DNA of 64,000 nucleotides. Source: Anaeromyxobacter oryzae (GTDB lineage: Bacteria > Myxococcota > Myxococcia > Myxococcales > Anaeromyxobacteraceae). Below the pieces are notes generated by a model that saw only the letters and a list, made by a program, of their open reading frames with translations, was not told the DNA's origin and did not search any database. A program made the translations under genes and the position numbers. Below, piece by piece: positions 34,216 through 43,263 of the stretch; within the stretch, counting starts at the first letter, position 1; every line of letters begins with the position of its first letter. The stretch covers positions 2,564,501-2,628,500 of the forward strand of contig NZ_AP025591.1 in assembly GCF_023169945.1 (NCBI RefSeq), in the 5' to 3' direction.

Positions 34216-35523
34216 CTACCACCAGGTCTCGACCTGCGCACCGAACGTGAGGCCGTTCGTGTCGCAGCCGAACACGCTCGTGCTCGTGCCGGTGGCCTCG
34301 CAGGTTCCCTGGCCGACGATGTTCTCGCGCTGCATGGCCTTGTTCCAGTTCGCCCAGGTGGCGAACAGGCGGAGCTCGGGGCGGGTGAAGAACGCGCCGC
34401 CCGGGCCCGGCGGCGGCGACAGCGTCGGGGCGACCGTCACCTTGAAGAGGTTCCGCTCGGTCTTGTCCGTCCCGTCCTTCGGCTTCAGGCTCTGGTACCC
34501 GAGATCGACCGCGAGGTGGAAGATGTCGCTGAAGTAGTACTGCGGACGAATGCCGACGCCCCACTGCTTCGCGCTGTTGTAGCTACCCGTCCCGCCGTAG
34601 CGGTGCGTGAAGTCCGAGTACGTGGCGGCGAGCATGCCGGAGATCTTCGGGTTCGGCTGGAAGACCATCTGCTCGACGAACCGCCACTGCTCCGCGCTGC
34701 TCGTGTTGCCGAACTGCGCCTGAGCCATCGGCGCCGCGGAGCCCTTCGCGTACTGGAAGGCGAGCTTGTTGTAGCCGCCGAGGATGGGGGCGAAGTGCTG
34801 GACGGTGACCCACGGGCTCACCTCCTGCTCCCCGGACGTCTTCACCGCCTTCTGATCGCTCGTGTAGAAGAGCGAGACGCCGAGGTCGAGGGAGCCGAAG
34901 CCGACGGGGATCCCGAGGAGCCGGACGTCGGGGCGCCAGGCGACCCTGCGGTCCTCGGTGGCCCCCGTGCTGGTCAGCGCGCGGGTCTCGAGGACGGCGA
35001 TGGCGAGCTTGCCGACGCCGAGGTCGATGTTCTCGACGCCGGCGCCCGGGCCCGACACGTCCCAGTAGAAGAAGTCGATGATGTGGACGTCGTTGCGGTA
35101 GTAGTACCGCTTGCCCGCCCAGAACCCGATGCCGCCGAGCTGCGGGACCGTCACGCCGACCCAGTTCTGGCGGAGCGCGATGTCGTTCGGGTTCGTGTCG
35201 CCCTTCAGGCTCTCGTAGTCCTGCGCCTGGGTCGACACGTACGCGAGCATGCCGACGTAGTTGAACTCGAGGCCGTTCTTGTCCTTGTAGAGGGACTCGC
35301 GGAACTCGAGCTCGGCGTAGTTCTCGCACTCGTTGCCGAGGCGGAACTTGTAGCCGTTCGCGGTGAGCGGCGTGCCCGACCCGAAGCAGACCTGGTTCCC
35401 ACCCGACCCGTTACCGCCAATGCCGGACCGCAAGTACCCGTGCAGCTCGACGGCGGACGTCTCATTCGCCGCGAGGCCCAGGGCCGCGACCGCCATGGCC
35501 AGCAGGACGTTTCTCGCTTTCAT
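34216..35523 (-). CDS. lamB: Maltoporin (LamB-family)
   Basis: 435 residues. Signal peptide about 1-24. The mature N-terminus VELHGYLRSGIGGNGSGGNQ is the conserved LamB start. Further features include LGNECENYAELEF, FWAGKRYYYRNDVHIIDFFYWDVSGPGAGVENID and a C-terminal tryptophan (QVETWW). It is an 18-strand trimeric channel passing maltodextrins across the outer membrane. Start at the ATG at 35523 with GGGGAGA upstream; 26 more codons upstream in frame lack a ribosome site. It lies in the minus-strand operon after the DOMON protein gene. It contains four cysteines (CFGSGT; NECEN; GTCEATG; FGCDTNG), as in some delta-proteobacterial LamB proteins. Confidence 0.9.
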   Translation of the reverse strand: MKARNVLLAMAVAALGLAANETSAVELHGYLRSGIGGNGSGGNQVCFGSGTPLTANGYKFRLGNECENYAELEFRESLYKDKNGLEFNYVGMLAYVSTQAQDYESLKGDTNPNDIALRQNWVGVTVPQLGGIGFWAGKRYYYRNDVHIIDFFYWDVSGPGAGVENIDLGVGKLAIAVLETRALTSTGATEDRRVAWRPDVRLLGIPVGFGSLDLGVSLFYTSDQKAVKTSGEQEVSPWVTVQHFAPILGGYNKLAFQYAKGSAAPMAQAQFGNTSSAEQWRFVEQMVFQPNPKISGMLAATYSDFTHRYGGTGSYNSAKQWGVGIRPQYYFSDIFHLAVDLGYQSLKPKDGTDKTERNLFKVTVAPTLSPPPGPGGAFFTRPELRLFATWANWNKAMQRENIVGQGTCEATGTSTSVFGCDTNGLTFGAQVETWW

Positions 35524-35613
35524 GATGTTCTCCCCTTCTTCTTCGTTTCCTTCCGACCACGTGTCCCGGCGAGCCACCCGGACCCGCCGTCGTTCGCTCA
35601 CTGCGCTCTCTCC

Positions 35614-36438
35614 TCACTTCTTCTTCGGCGGGCTGACGAGCGTCAGCGTCGCCGGCTTCTTGGACGTCCCGTCCGGATTGCACTGGTAGGCGAGCATCTT
35701 GTGCTGCGCGTCGATCTCGCCCTTGTCGCCCACCGCCTTCCCGGCGAGCAGGTCCATCACGTGGGGATCGCAGTCCCCGTCGTTCCCGCCGCCGAACCGG
35801 TGCTGCCCCTCGTACTCGTTCACCTTCCGCGTCAGCACGTCGTGCTTGTCCGGGAAGCCCTCGTTCGACTGCATGAGCACCTGGTAGCGCCACTTCGTGA
35901 CGCTGCCGCCGCCCATCGCCTTGAGGTCCACCGTGCCGTGGATCGTCCGGCCCTCGGCGGTGGTGTCCTCCGGCACGACGAGCGCTGGGAGCAGGTCCGC
36001 CGCCTTGTCGCGGAACTCGGCCTTCACGCGGCCCGCCGGCTGCGGCGAGAGCACGACGACGCGGTCCCAGCCGTTGCCCTTGGCGAACTGGACGTTCGTG
36101 CCCGGGACGCCCTTCGTGATGGCGCCCTTCCCGGTGTTCACGTGGATGAAGATCATCTGCACCGAGAAGTTCGCCGGGTCCGGCATCGCCCACGGGTTCT
36201 CGATGTCGGAGTTCACGCTGACGGCGAAGGTGACCTTGTCGCCCTTCTGCGTGATCTTCACGCCGGTGATGTCGAACGACCCCGGCTTGTAGACCGGGTC
36301 CGTCGGGTAGGTGTACGTGCCCGGCCCGTTGTCGTCGCCGGTCGGATCCTTGAAGTCGACCTCCTGGGCGAACGCGGTGGCGGCGAGGGCGCACGCCGCG
36401 ACCGCCAGGGCCGCGCTGCGCAGGATGTGCTTCACCAT
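35614..36438 (-). CDS. Secreted glucodextranase-like DOMON carbohydrate-binding protein
   Basis: 274 residues. Signal peptide about 1-24 (ending AFA|QEVDF). The mature chain starts EVDFKDPTGDDNGPGTYTYP, typical of the C-terminal DOMON-like (CBM9-related) domain of glucodextranase and pullulanase-type enzymes, with KPGSFDITGVKITQKGDKV and NPWAMPDPANFSVQMIFIHV. No glycosidase domain is present; it is a stand-alone binding module. A strong AAGGAGG site precedes the ATG at 36438. Co-transcribed with malG upstream and lamB downstream, so it probably holds alpha-glucan at the cell surface or in the periplasm for uptake. Confidence 0.82.
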   Translation of the reverse strand: MVKHILRSAALAVAACALAATAFAQEVDFKDPTGDDNGPGTYTYPTDPVYKPGSFDITGVKITQKGDKVTFAVSVNSDIENPWAMPDPANFSVQMIFIHVNTGKGAITKGVPGTNVQFAKGNGWDRVVVLSPQPAGRVKAEFRDKAADLLPALVVPEDTTAEGRTIHGTVDLKAMGGGSVTKWRYQVLMQSNEGFPDKHDVLTRKVNEYEGQHRFGGGNDGDCDPHVMDLLAGKAVGDKGEIDAQHKMLAYQCNPDGTSKKPATLTLVSPPKKK

Positions 36439-36479
36439 GGTGCAGCCTCCTTTTCTCGGGCCGGCGCGCCGCGGCGTCG

Positions 36480-37388
36480 TCAGCCCTTCACGCTGCCGGC
36501 CGTGAGGCCGGAGACCAGGTACTTCTGCAGGTAGAGGAAGAGGAAGACGACGGGGATGGACACGATGATCGACCCCGCCGCGAAGTAGCCCCACTGCTGC
36601 GAGAAGCCGCCGACGAAGAAGCGCAGCCCGACCGGCGCCGTGTACATCTCCTCCTTGTCCATGAAGGTCGCGGCGAGGATGAACTCGTTCCACGCGGTCA
36701 TGAACGAGAAGAGCGCGGTGATGGCGATCGCCGGCTTCGCGAGCGGCAGGACCACGCTCCAGAAGATCCGCGCGGCCCCCGCCCCCTCGATGATGGCCGC
36801 CTCCTCGAGCTCCTTCGGGATGGTGTCGAAGTAGCCCTTCAGCATCCACACGCAGAACGGGATCGCGGTCGTCGCGTAGATGAGCACGAGCCCGATGCGC
36901 GAGCTGCCGAGCCCGAGCCACTGGACGATGATGATGTAGAGGGGGATGAGCATCAGCGTGCCCGGGAACATCTGGGACACGAGGAAGGACATCATCCCGG
37001 TGCGGCGGCCCGGGAACTTGAACCGGGAGAAGGCGTACGCGGCGGTGCAGGCGAGGAAGACGCCGACGAGCGTCGTCGCCGCGGAGATCACGGCGCTGTT
37101 CCAGATCCAGCGCGCGAAGGGCTGATCCGCCAGGACCGACTGGAAGTTCGAGAGGGACACGTGCTCCGGCCAGGGCAGGATCGCCCGCAGCCGATCGAGC
37201 TTCGTCGGCTGCGCCGGGAGGTCCGCGATGGCGAGGCTCTGGGTGCCCGAGAACGCGATCGTGAAGACCCAGAGGATCGGGTAGATGGTGCCGAGGACCG
37301 AGAGGACGAGCAGGACGTGGAGCGGGCCGTGCGGCACCTCCTCGCTCCGGCGGCTCCGCCCGGCCGCGGTCTCGCGCCGCACGTCCAT
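36480..37388 (-). CDS. malG: Maltose/maltodextrin ABC permease MalG
   Basis: 302 residues, six TM helices (first about 24-45). It has the EAA loop that docks MalK (KELEEAAIIEGAGAARIFWSVVLPL) and a MalG-like ending (KYLVSGLTAGSVKG). It forms the channel with MalF. Its ATG overlaps the malF stop by one base (TGATG), so the two are translationally coupled. A 41-base gap leads to the DOMON gene. Inner membrane. Confidence 0.93.
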   Translation of the reverse strand: MDVRRETAAGRSRRSEEVPHGPLHVLLVLSVLGTIYPILWVFTIAFSGTQSLAIADLPAQPTKLDRLRAILPWPEHVSLSNFQSVLADQPFARWIWNSAVISAATTLVGVFLACTAAYAFSRFKFPGRRTGMMSFLVSQMFPGTLMLIPLYIIIVQWLGLGSSRIGLVLIYATTAIPFCVWMLKGYFDTIPKELEEAAIIEGAGAARIFWSVVLPLAKPAIAITALFSFMTAWNEFILAATFMDKEEMYTAPVGLRFFVGGFSQQWGYFAAGSIIVSIPVVFLFLYLQKYLVSGLTAGSVKG

Positions 37389-39118
37389 CAGATGCCCTCC
37401 GTCGCCCGCGTGACGCGGTTCTGGAAGACGCCGTAGACGAGCAGCAGCGCGAAGATGATCGTCGAGTACGCCGCGGCGTACCCGTAGCGGTACTGCTCGA
37501 ACGCGTACTTGTACGCCTGGGTGATGAGGATCTCGGTCGCCCGGCCCGGCTCCCCCGCGGTGACGAGGAAGATGATGTTGAACATGTTGAAGGTCCAGAC
37601 GACGGAGAGGATCACGGCGGGGACCAGCGCGGGCTTGAGCGAGGGGAGCGTGATCGAGACGAACCGCTGCCACCGCGTCGCGCCGTCCACCCGCGCGGCC
37701 TCGTAGATGTCCGCCGGGATCGACTGCAGGGCGCCGAGGGCGACCATCATCATGAACGGGAAGGAGAGCCAGGCGTTCGTCGTGAGCGCGGTCAGATAGC
37801 TCGTGAACGGTGAGTCGAACCACGAGATCGGCTCGAGCCCCACGATGGCCATCGCCTGGTTCACCACCCCGAACTGGCGGTGGAACATGCCCTTCCAGAT
37901 GAGCGCGGTGATGTAGTTCGGCGTCGCCCAGGGGAGGATCAGGAGCACCCGGTAGATCGGCCGGAGGGCGAGCCCCTTCGTGTTCAGGACGAGGGCGAGG
38001 ACGAGGCCGCTCGTCACGCCGATGGCGACGTTCGTGACCGTCCAGGCGATCGTGAAGAAGAGCGTCCAGTAGAAGCTCAGGTAGTTGAAGACGAGCGACC
38101 CGTCCGCGGCGCGGCGCACCACGTGGACGTCGCTCACGATCGCCAGGTAGTTCCGGAGCCCGATCCAGATGTCCGGCAGCGGCTGGTTCGTGTTGTAGAT
38201 GTTCGAGTCGGTGAACGAGAGCGCGACGCCGTAGAGGAAGGGGAAGAAGACCAGGACGACCATGCCGAGCATCGCCGGCACGATGTAGAGGTACGCGGCG
38301 CGGTTCCTGGCGAGCGAGGCCCACACCCGGCCCGCGGCGCCGAGGACGCCGAACAAGAGCACCGCGAGCCCGAGCGCCGCCGCCGGCAGCAGGGCCCGTG
38401 CCGCGCCGGCGCCCGCACCGGCGAGGCGCGCCCCCCACACGGCGTAGCCGGCGACCCCGGCGGCGTAGAGCAGGAGCGCCGCGGCCACGAGCGGTCCGCG
38501 CCGCGACGTGGCCCGGCCGATCGCCCAGAACGCCGCGAGCGGCAGCGCGAGCGCGAGCAGCGCCGCGAGCAGGCCCGGCGGCGCCGGGGGCGGCGTCGGC
38601 GGCCGCTCCACCTCCACCGCGGCGAGGATGGCGCCCTCGCGCTCGACCGGGGCGGCGAGGGAGAAGCCGCCGTCGTCCCGGAGCACGACCTCGACGACGG
38701 GCTCCTTCGAGCCCGCCGCCCGCCGCTCCGCCGTGAGCCCGCGGACCCGGACCGCGCGATCGAAGAACGGCTTCTCCTCGTGCCCGAGCCGGCGCGGCGC
38801 GGCGCGAGCGCCGGTGTCACCCGGATCGGTCGAGGCCTCGAGGCGGGCGCCCGAGAGCACCACCACCCTCGCCACGGTCCCTCGCGGCTGCTGCCGCTGC
38901 CACGCGGCCACCGCCGCCCGCGCGCCCTCGCCCTCTCCGCCCGCCTTCTCCACGTCGGAGGCGAGCGTCCCGAGCGCCCGGACCGCCTCCGCCCGCGACC
39001 GGACCTCGTGCCCCGCCTCCGACGCGCCGCGGAACCACGCCCACGAGAGCACGATCGCCACCACCAGACCGGCAGCGAGGCCCCCGAGGAACCGGGCGCG
39101 GTGCGAGGGGTCGGCCAT
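37388..39118 (-). CDS. malF: Maltodextrin ABC permease MalF with an N-terminal sensor-like extension
   Basis: 576 residues, against about 300 for usual UgpA/MalF-like permeases. The extra N-terminus has TM1 (about 11-29), then about 150 extracytoplasmic residues (for example RVVVLSGARLEASTDPG; VVEVVLRDDGGFSLAAPV) resembling a Cache-type sensor domain. It is followed by three more helices (about 180-262). The canonical permease core begins near AAYLYIVPAMLGM and holds the EAA loop DIYEAARVDGATRWQRFVSI. E. coli MalF also has a large periplasmic loop, P2, but between TM3 and TM4, so this extension is different. Its ATG overlaps the malE stop by one base. The extension may contact MalE or sense substrate (inference). 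Confidence 0.87.
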   Translation of the reverse strand: MADPSHRARFLGGLAAGLVVAIVLSWAWFRGASEAGHEVRSRAEAVRALGTLASDVEKAGGEGEGARAAVAAWQRQQPRGTVARVVVLSGARLEASTDPGDTGARAAPRRLGHEEKPFFDRAVRVRGLTAERRAAGSKEPVVEVVLRDDGGFSLAAPVEREGAILAAVEVERPPTPPPAPPGLLAALLALALPLAAFWAIGRATSRRGPLVAAALLLYAAGVAGYAVWGARLAGAGAGAARALLPAAALGLAVLLFGVLGAAGRVWASLARNRAAYLYIVPAMLGMVVLVFFPFLYGVALSFTDSNIYNTNQPLPDIWIGLRNYLAIVSDVHVVRRAADGSLVFNYLSFYWTLFFTIAWTVTNVAIGVTSGLVLALVLNTKGLALRPIYRVLLILPWATPNYITALIWKGMFHRQFGVVNQAMAIVGLEPISWFDSPFTSYLTALTTNAWLSFPFMMMVALGALQSIPADIYEAARVDGATRWQRFVSITLPSLKPALVPAVILSVVWTFNMFNIIFLVTAGEPGRATEILITQAYKYAFEQYRYGYAAAYSTIIFALLLVYGVFQNRVTRATEGI

Positions 39119-40326
39119 CACTTACCCTTGCGGAGGGTCGCCACGTCCTTCGCGACCTGCGCCTGCGCCTTCGCGAGCGCGTCCTTCGGCGTGGCCGACC
39201 CGCGGATGAGCGTGTTCAGCGCGGTCGTCGCCGGCGACCAGACCATCGTCATCTCCGGGACGTTCGGCATCGGGACCGCCGCCTCGACCTGCTTGCGGAA
39301 CCCTTCGAGGAGGACGTCCGAGGAGACCTTCGCGTCCTCGTAGACCTGCTTGTTCGCCGGGCTCTGCCGGCCCTCGAGCGCGAGGGTCCGGGCCGAACCC
39401 ACGTCGGTCACGTACTTCACGAAGTCGAACGCGGCCTCCTTGTTCTTCGAGGGCGCCGCGACGTACACGCCCTCCACCGTCATCCACGGCTTCATCGGCT
39501 TCCCACCCGCCTCGGTGATCGTCGGGAGCGGCGCGAGCCCCACGTCGATGCCCGGCTTCACCTCGCCGAGGAACCACGGGCCGGAGAAGACCATCGCCGC
39601 CTTCCCCTCGTTGAAGAGCGAGGTGATGAGGGCGGAGGACGGCTCGGCGGGCAGGAACCCGTCCTGCTTCACCCACTTCATGAGCAGCTCGAACGCCTTC
39701 ACGTTCTCCGGGGCGTCCAGCGTCGGCGCGCCCTTCGCGTCGAACACGCCGCCGCCGAGGCCGTTGAAGAGGGCCGAGTCGTAGTAGAAGTCGTTGTACG
39801 GGTAGGCGAGGCCGAAGCGGCCCGCGGCGCGGTTCGTGAGCTTCTTCCCGAGCGCGACGAGCTCGTCCGTCGTCTTCGGCGGCTGCGTGACGAGCTTCTT
39901 GTTGTAGATGAGCGTCACGACCTTGTAGTTGAGCGGCAGGCCCCAGAGGCTCCCGCGGTACGTGAGCGCCTCGACCGTCGTCGGGATGAACCGGCCCTTG
40001 AGGGCGTCGTCGACGTAGAAGTCGATCGGCTCGACCGTGTTGCCCGCCTCGATCCAGCCGCCGAGCCGATCCTGGGCGTAGATGAAGACGTCCGGCCCCT
40101 TCCCGCGCGGCACCGCGGCGGTGATCTTGTCCGCGAACGCGTCGTACGGGACCGCGAGCGTCGTCACCTTGTTCTGCGCCCCGGGCCGCGCGTTGTACGC
40201 GGCGACCACCTTCTCGAACGCGGTCTTCTCGGCGCCCCGGTACGCGTGCCAGACCACGAGCTCGGCGGCGAGCGACCGCGCCGGAAGGACGGCGGCGGCG
40301 AGCAGGATGGCGAGCAGCTTCGTCAT
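39118..40326 (-). CDS. malE: Maltose/maltodextrin-binding periplasmic protein
   Basis: 402 residues. Signal peptide about 1-20 (ending SLA|AELVVW) without a lipobox. MalE pattern: AELVVWHAYRGAEKTAFEKV, GKGPDVFIYAQDRLGGW, GLPLNYKVVTLIYNKKLV, NDFYYDSALFNGLGGG, EGKAAMVFSGPWFLGE and KPWMTVEGVYVAAPSKNKEA. It binds linear malto-oligosaccharides and delivers them to MalFG. A clear site (GGAGGACC) precedes the ATG at 40326, 27 bases after malK. It overlaps malF by one base. Confidence 0.93.
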   Translation of the reverse strand: MTKLLAILLAAAVLPARSLAAELVVWHAYRGAEKTAFEKVVAAYNARPGAQNKVTTLAVPYDAFADKITAAVPRGKGPDVFIYAQDRLGGWIEAGNTVEPIDFYVDDALKGRFIPTTVEALTYRGSLWGLPLNYKVVTLIYNKKLVTQPPKTTDELVALGKKLTNRAAGRFGLAYPYNDFYYDSALFNGLGGGVFDAKGAPTLDAPENVKAFELLMKWVKQDGFLPAEPSSALITSLFNEGKAAMVFSGPWFLGEVKPGIDVGLAPLPTITEAGGKPMKPWMTVEGVYVAAPSKNKEAAFDFVKYVTDVGSARTLALEGRQSPANKQVYEDAKVSSDVLLEGFRKQVEAAVPMPNVPEMTMVWSPATTALNTLIRGSATPKDALAKAQAQVAKDVATLRKGK

Positions 40327-40353
40327 GATCGGTCCTCCACGCGGGCCGGCGCG

Positions 40354-41445
40354 TCACTCCATCCGCTGCTGGCTCGCGGCGTCGAAGAGGTGCAGGTGGT
40401 CGAGCTCGACCAGCACCTCGAGCTTGTCCCCGATGCCCGGGACCGGGCGCGGGTCCTGCCGGAACACCATCAGGTCCTCGCCGGCCCGCGCGTGGACGAC
40501 GACCTCGTCCCCGAGGGGCTCCGCGATCTCCACGGTCACCGGGATCCGCGCCGACTCGCCCTTCGCCGCGCGGCCCGGCTGGAGCACGGCCTCGGGCCGG
40601 ATGCCCGCCACGACCGCCGTCCCGTCCTTCCCGACGGTCGCGGAGCGGAGCCTGCTCGGGACCGGGAGGCGGAAGTCGGAGGTGGCGATCGCGGTGCCGC
40701 CTTCGGCGAGCGTCCCCTTGAAGAGGTTCATGGGCGGGCTGCCGATGAACGCGGCGACGAACAGGTTCGCCGGGCGCTCGTACAGCTCGAGCGGCGCGCC
40801 CACCTGCTGGAGCCGCCCCTCGTTCAGGACGGCGATCCGGTTCCCCATCGTCATCGCCTCGATCTGGTCGTGCGTGACGTAGATGGCGGTCGTGCCGAGG
40901 CGCGCCTGCAGCTTCTTGATCTCGGCGCGCATCTGCACGCGCAGCTTCGCGTCGAGGTTCGAGAGCGGCTCGTCGAAGAGGAACACCGCGGGCTTGCGGA
41001 CGATGGCGCGCCCGAGCGCGACGCGCTGCCGCTGCCCGCCGGAGAGCTCCTTCGGCTTGCGGTCGAGGAGCTTGTCGATCCCGAGAATCTGCGCGGCCTC
41101 GCCCACCAGCCGCTCCATCTCCGGGCGGGCGGTCTTCCGGATCTTGAGGCCGAACTCGAGGTTCTCCCGCACCGTCATGTGCGGGTAGAGCGCGTAGCTC
41201 TGGAAGACCATCGCGATGTCGCGATCCTTCGGCGGGACGTCGTTCACGACGCGGTTGCCGATGGAGATCGTGCCGCCCGTGATCTCCTCCAGGCCGGCGA
41301 TCATCCGGAGCGCGGTGGACTTTCCGCAGCCGGACGGGCCGACCAGCACCATGAACTCGTGATCCCTGACGTCGAGATCCAGCTTCTCGATCACCCGGAC
41401 GTCGCCAAACCGCTTCGCGACCTCCCTGAGCACGACCCCCGCCAT
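40354..41445 (-). CDS. malK: MalK/UgpC-family sugar ABC transporter ATPase
   Basis: 363 residues. Walker A GPSGCGKST, Q-loop FQSYALYPHM, signature LSGGQRQRVALGRA, Walker B FLFDEPLSNLDAKLR and H-loop THDQIEAMT. A C-terminal OB/TOBE domain (about 235-363, GIRPEAVLQPG) is the regulatory part of CUT1 ATPases. It energises MalFGE and may also serve other CUT1 permeases. It is the first gene of the minus-strand operon malK-malE-malF-malG-DOMON-lamB-PUD; the gap to the upstream GH13 gene is 141 bases. Confidence 0.92.
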   Translation of the reverse strand: MAGVVLREVAKRFGDVRVIEKLDLDVRDHEFMVLVGPSGCGKSTALRMIAGLEEITGGTISIGNRVVNDVPPKDRDIAMVFQSYALYPHMTVRENLEFGLKIRKTARPEMERLVGEAAQILGIDKLLDRKPKELSGGQRQRVALGRAIVRKPAVFLFDEPLSNLDAKLRVQMRAEIKKLQARLGTTAIYVTHDQIEAMTMGNRIAVLNEGRLQQVGAPLELYERPANLFVAAFIGSPPMNLFKGTLAEGGTAIATSDFRLPVPSRLRSATVGKDGTAVVAGIRPEAVLQPGRAAKGESARIPVTVEIAEPLGDEVVVHARAGEDLMVFRQDPRPVPGIGDKLEVLVELDHLHLFDAASQQRME

Positions 41446-41586
41446 GCCGCACCTCGGCGACGCGTCACCGACTCGTCACGTCAACGATGGGTCACTGTCT
41501 AAGCCGCTTGACCGCGACCCGGGGGAGCCAAATTGGGTGCTGCGACGCCCCGTTCGACGCTCCGCGTCGCTTGCTTCACGATGGGT
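41446..41586 (-). promoter_or_regulatory. Gap upstream of malK, probable operon promoter region
   Basis: 141 bases between the GH13 gene and malK. GTCAC occurs three times (41464, 41475, 41491), which could be a direct-repeat operator. The AT-richer patch CCAAATTGGG at about 41529 is the only soft spot in this GC-rich stretch. I cannot place a convincing -35/-10 pair. Confidence 0.3.
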
Positions 41587-43182
41587 TTAACGCCTTTGGT
41601 GACTGTCCGTCGCGCGCGCTGCGGCCACACCGAGGACGCGGGCACCGCGCGGCGGAACGGCGACGTCGACCGTGCCGTCGGTCACCGGGACGGTCTCCCC
41701 GCCGAGCAGGTCCTCGACGCGCCCCGCCGTCCAGCTCGCAGGGGCCGGCACGCGGGCCGACGCGGGCGCCGCTCCGCGGTTCACCGCGACCACGACCGCC
41801 TCCCCGCCCGGCTCCTCCCGCGCGAAGACGAGCAGGTCGCCCTCGGTCGAGAGCGCCCGATGCGCGCCGCGCGAGAGCGCCGGATGCGCGCGCCGTAGCG
41901 CGATGAGCTTGCGATACCAGGCCCGCATGCCCTCGTCGCGCGGCTTGCCCGCTCCGGGCTGGACCGGCCGGTCGCCCCACGGCATGTCGCTCCGGTTGTC
42001 TGGCCACTCGCCGATGTCACGGGCGACCTCCTCGCCGTAATACACGACCGGGATCCCGACCGTGGTGAGCTCGAGCAGCGCGGCGAGGCGGAAGGCCTGG
42101 CGATCGCCGCCGAGCAGGTGGAGCGCGCCGGGGACGTCGTGCGAGGAGAGGAACTGGGAGAGCAGGTGTCCCTTCCGGACCTTGTGGCGCGACTCGAGGT
42201 AGTGCTCGTACGCGACGGTGCGCCCGCGGCCGAGGAGCCACCCCACCGCGCTCCCCTGGAAGCCGAAGTCGAACCCGGCGTCGAGCTCGTCGGGCTCGAA
42301 CCAGGGATCGAGGACGTCCCGGTCGCCGCCCCAGACCTCGCCGAGGAGGAAGAAGCCGGGCGGGAGCTCCGCCCGCACGCGCCGCCGGTGCTCCTGCCAG
42401 AAGTCGTGCTCGACGTGCTTCACCGTGTCGAGCCGGAACCCGTCCACGCCGGAGCGCCGCGCCCACCCGAGCTGCGCGTCCAGCAGGAGCTTCCGCACGT
42501 CGGGCCGCTCGGTCTTCCAGTCCGGCAGGCCGGCGAGGCAGGTGGTGAGGTCGTCGTCGCCGCACCCGCCGTGCTGGGGCGAGCGGAGCCAGTCGGTGGT
42601 CCGGGGATCGCGGACGTAGGCGCAGTCGTAGCCGCAGTGGTTGTAGACGACGTCGAGCAGCACGCGGATGCGGCGCGCGTGGGCGGCGTTCACGAAGGCG
42701 GCGAGCTCCGGCTCGGTCCCGAACCGGGCGTCGAGCCTCGAGAGGTCGTCCATCCAGTAGCCGTGGTAGGCCCAGTCCGGGAACCCGGCCCCGGTGACGT
42801 AGTCGTCGATGTTCTTGACGAGCGGGTTCACCCAGATCGCGGTGACGCCGAGCGAGGCGATCTCGTCGAGCTCTGCGGTGAGCCCCACGAGATCGCCGCC
42901 GTGGAACGCGCCCTTCGCGCCGCGGTCGACGTTGCGGTCGTTGCCGGGATCGCCGTCGGCGAACCGATCGACGAGGACGAAGTAGAGGATCTCGTCCTCC
43001 CACGGGCGCTGCGGGAGCGGCCGCGGCGGCGGGGGGGCGGGCTGCGCCGCGGGGGCGGCGGCCGTGGCGGGGGCGACCGGCGGAGCGGCGGGCGGCCGAG
43101 GCGCGCGCGACGCGCAGGCGAGCGCGGCGAGGGCGGCGGCGAGCGCGAGCGGCGTGCGGAGGGAGGGGCGCATGGCGCGCAT
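41587..43182 (-). CDS. Secreted GH13 alpha-amylase (maltogenic/cyclomaltodextrinase-like) lipoprotein
   Basis: 531 residues. Lipobox (ALAC), Pro-rich linker, then a GH13 barrel starting EILYFVLVDRFADGDPGND, a calcium-site motif of secreted amylases. Catalytic residues: D252 (GFRLDTVKH), E282 (LLGEVW) and D349 (FLSSHD). A C-terminal beta domain follows (about 440-531). Unlike the two plus-strand GH13 proteins it resembles extracellular alpha-amylases or CGTase cores rather than the amylosucrase-like group. There are four cysteines in the B-domain region (HCGYDCAYVRDP; GGCGDDDLTTCL). Start M1 or M4; both fit the signal. It lies upstream of malK on the same strand and may be co-transcribed with the uptake operon. 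Confidence 0.88.
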   Translation of the reverse strand: MRAMRPSLRTPLALAAALAALACASRAPRPPAAPPVAPATAAAPAAQPAPPPPRPLPQRPWEDEILYFVLVDRFADGDPGNDRNVDRGAKGAFHGGDLVGLTAELDEIASLGVTAIWVNPLVKNIDDYVTGAGFPDWAYHGYWMDDLSRLDARFGTEPELAAFVNAAHARRIRVLLDVVYNHCGYDCAYVRDPRTTDWLRSPQHGGCGDDDLTTCLAGLPDWKTERPDVRKLLLDAQLGWARRSGVDGFRLDTVKHVEHDFWQEHRRRVRAELPPGFFLLGEVWGGDRDVLDPWFEPDELDAGFDFGFQGSAVGWLLGRGRTVAYEHYLESRHKVRKGHLLSQFLSSHDVPGALHLLGGDRQAFRLAALLELTTVGIPVVYYGEEVARDIGEWPDNRSDMPWGDRPVQPGAGKPRDEGMRAWYRKLIALRRAHPALSRGAHRALSTEGDLLVFAREEPGGEAVVVAVNRGAAPASARVPAPASWTAGRVEDLLGGETVPVTDGTVDVAVPPRGARVLGVAAARATDSHQRR

Positions 43183-43263
43183 GATCGCGCCGCGGTGCGC
43201 CGCCCGCGCGGACTCCGTTGGGTGCGGGCCGCTACGCCATCCGTCGCAGCGAGCGGGGCGGCG

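Noticed and set aside
41446..41586. Riboswitch or attenuator before malK
   Set aside because: No extended stem or conserved riboswitch core; only short GTCAC direct repeats.
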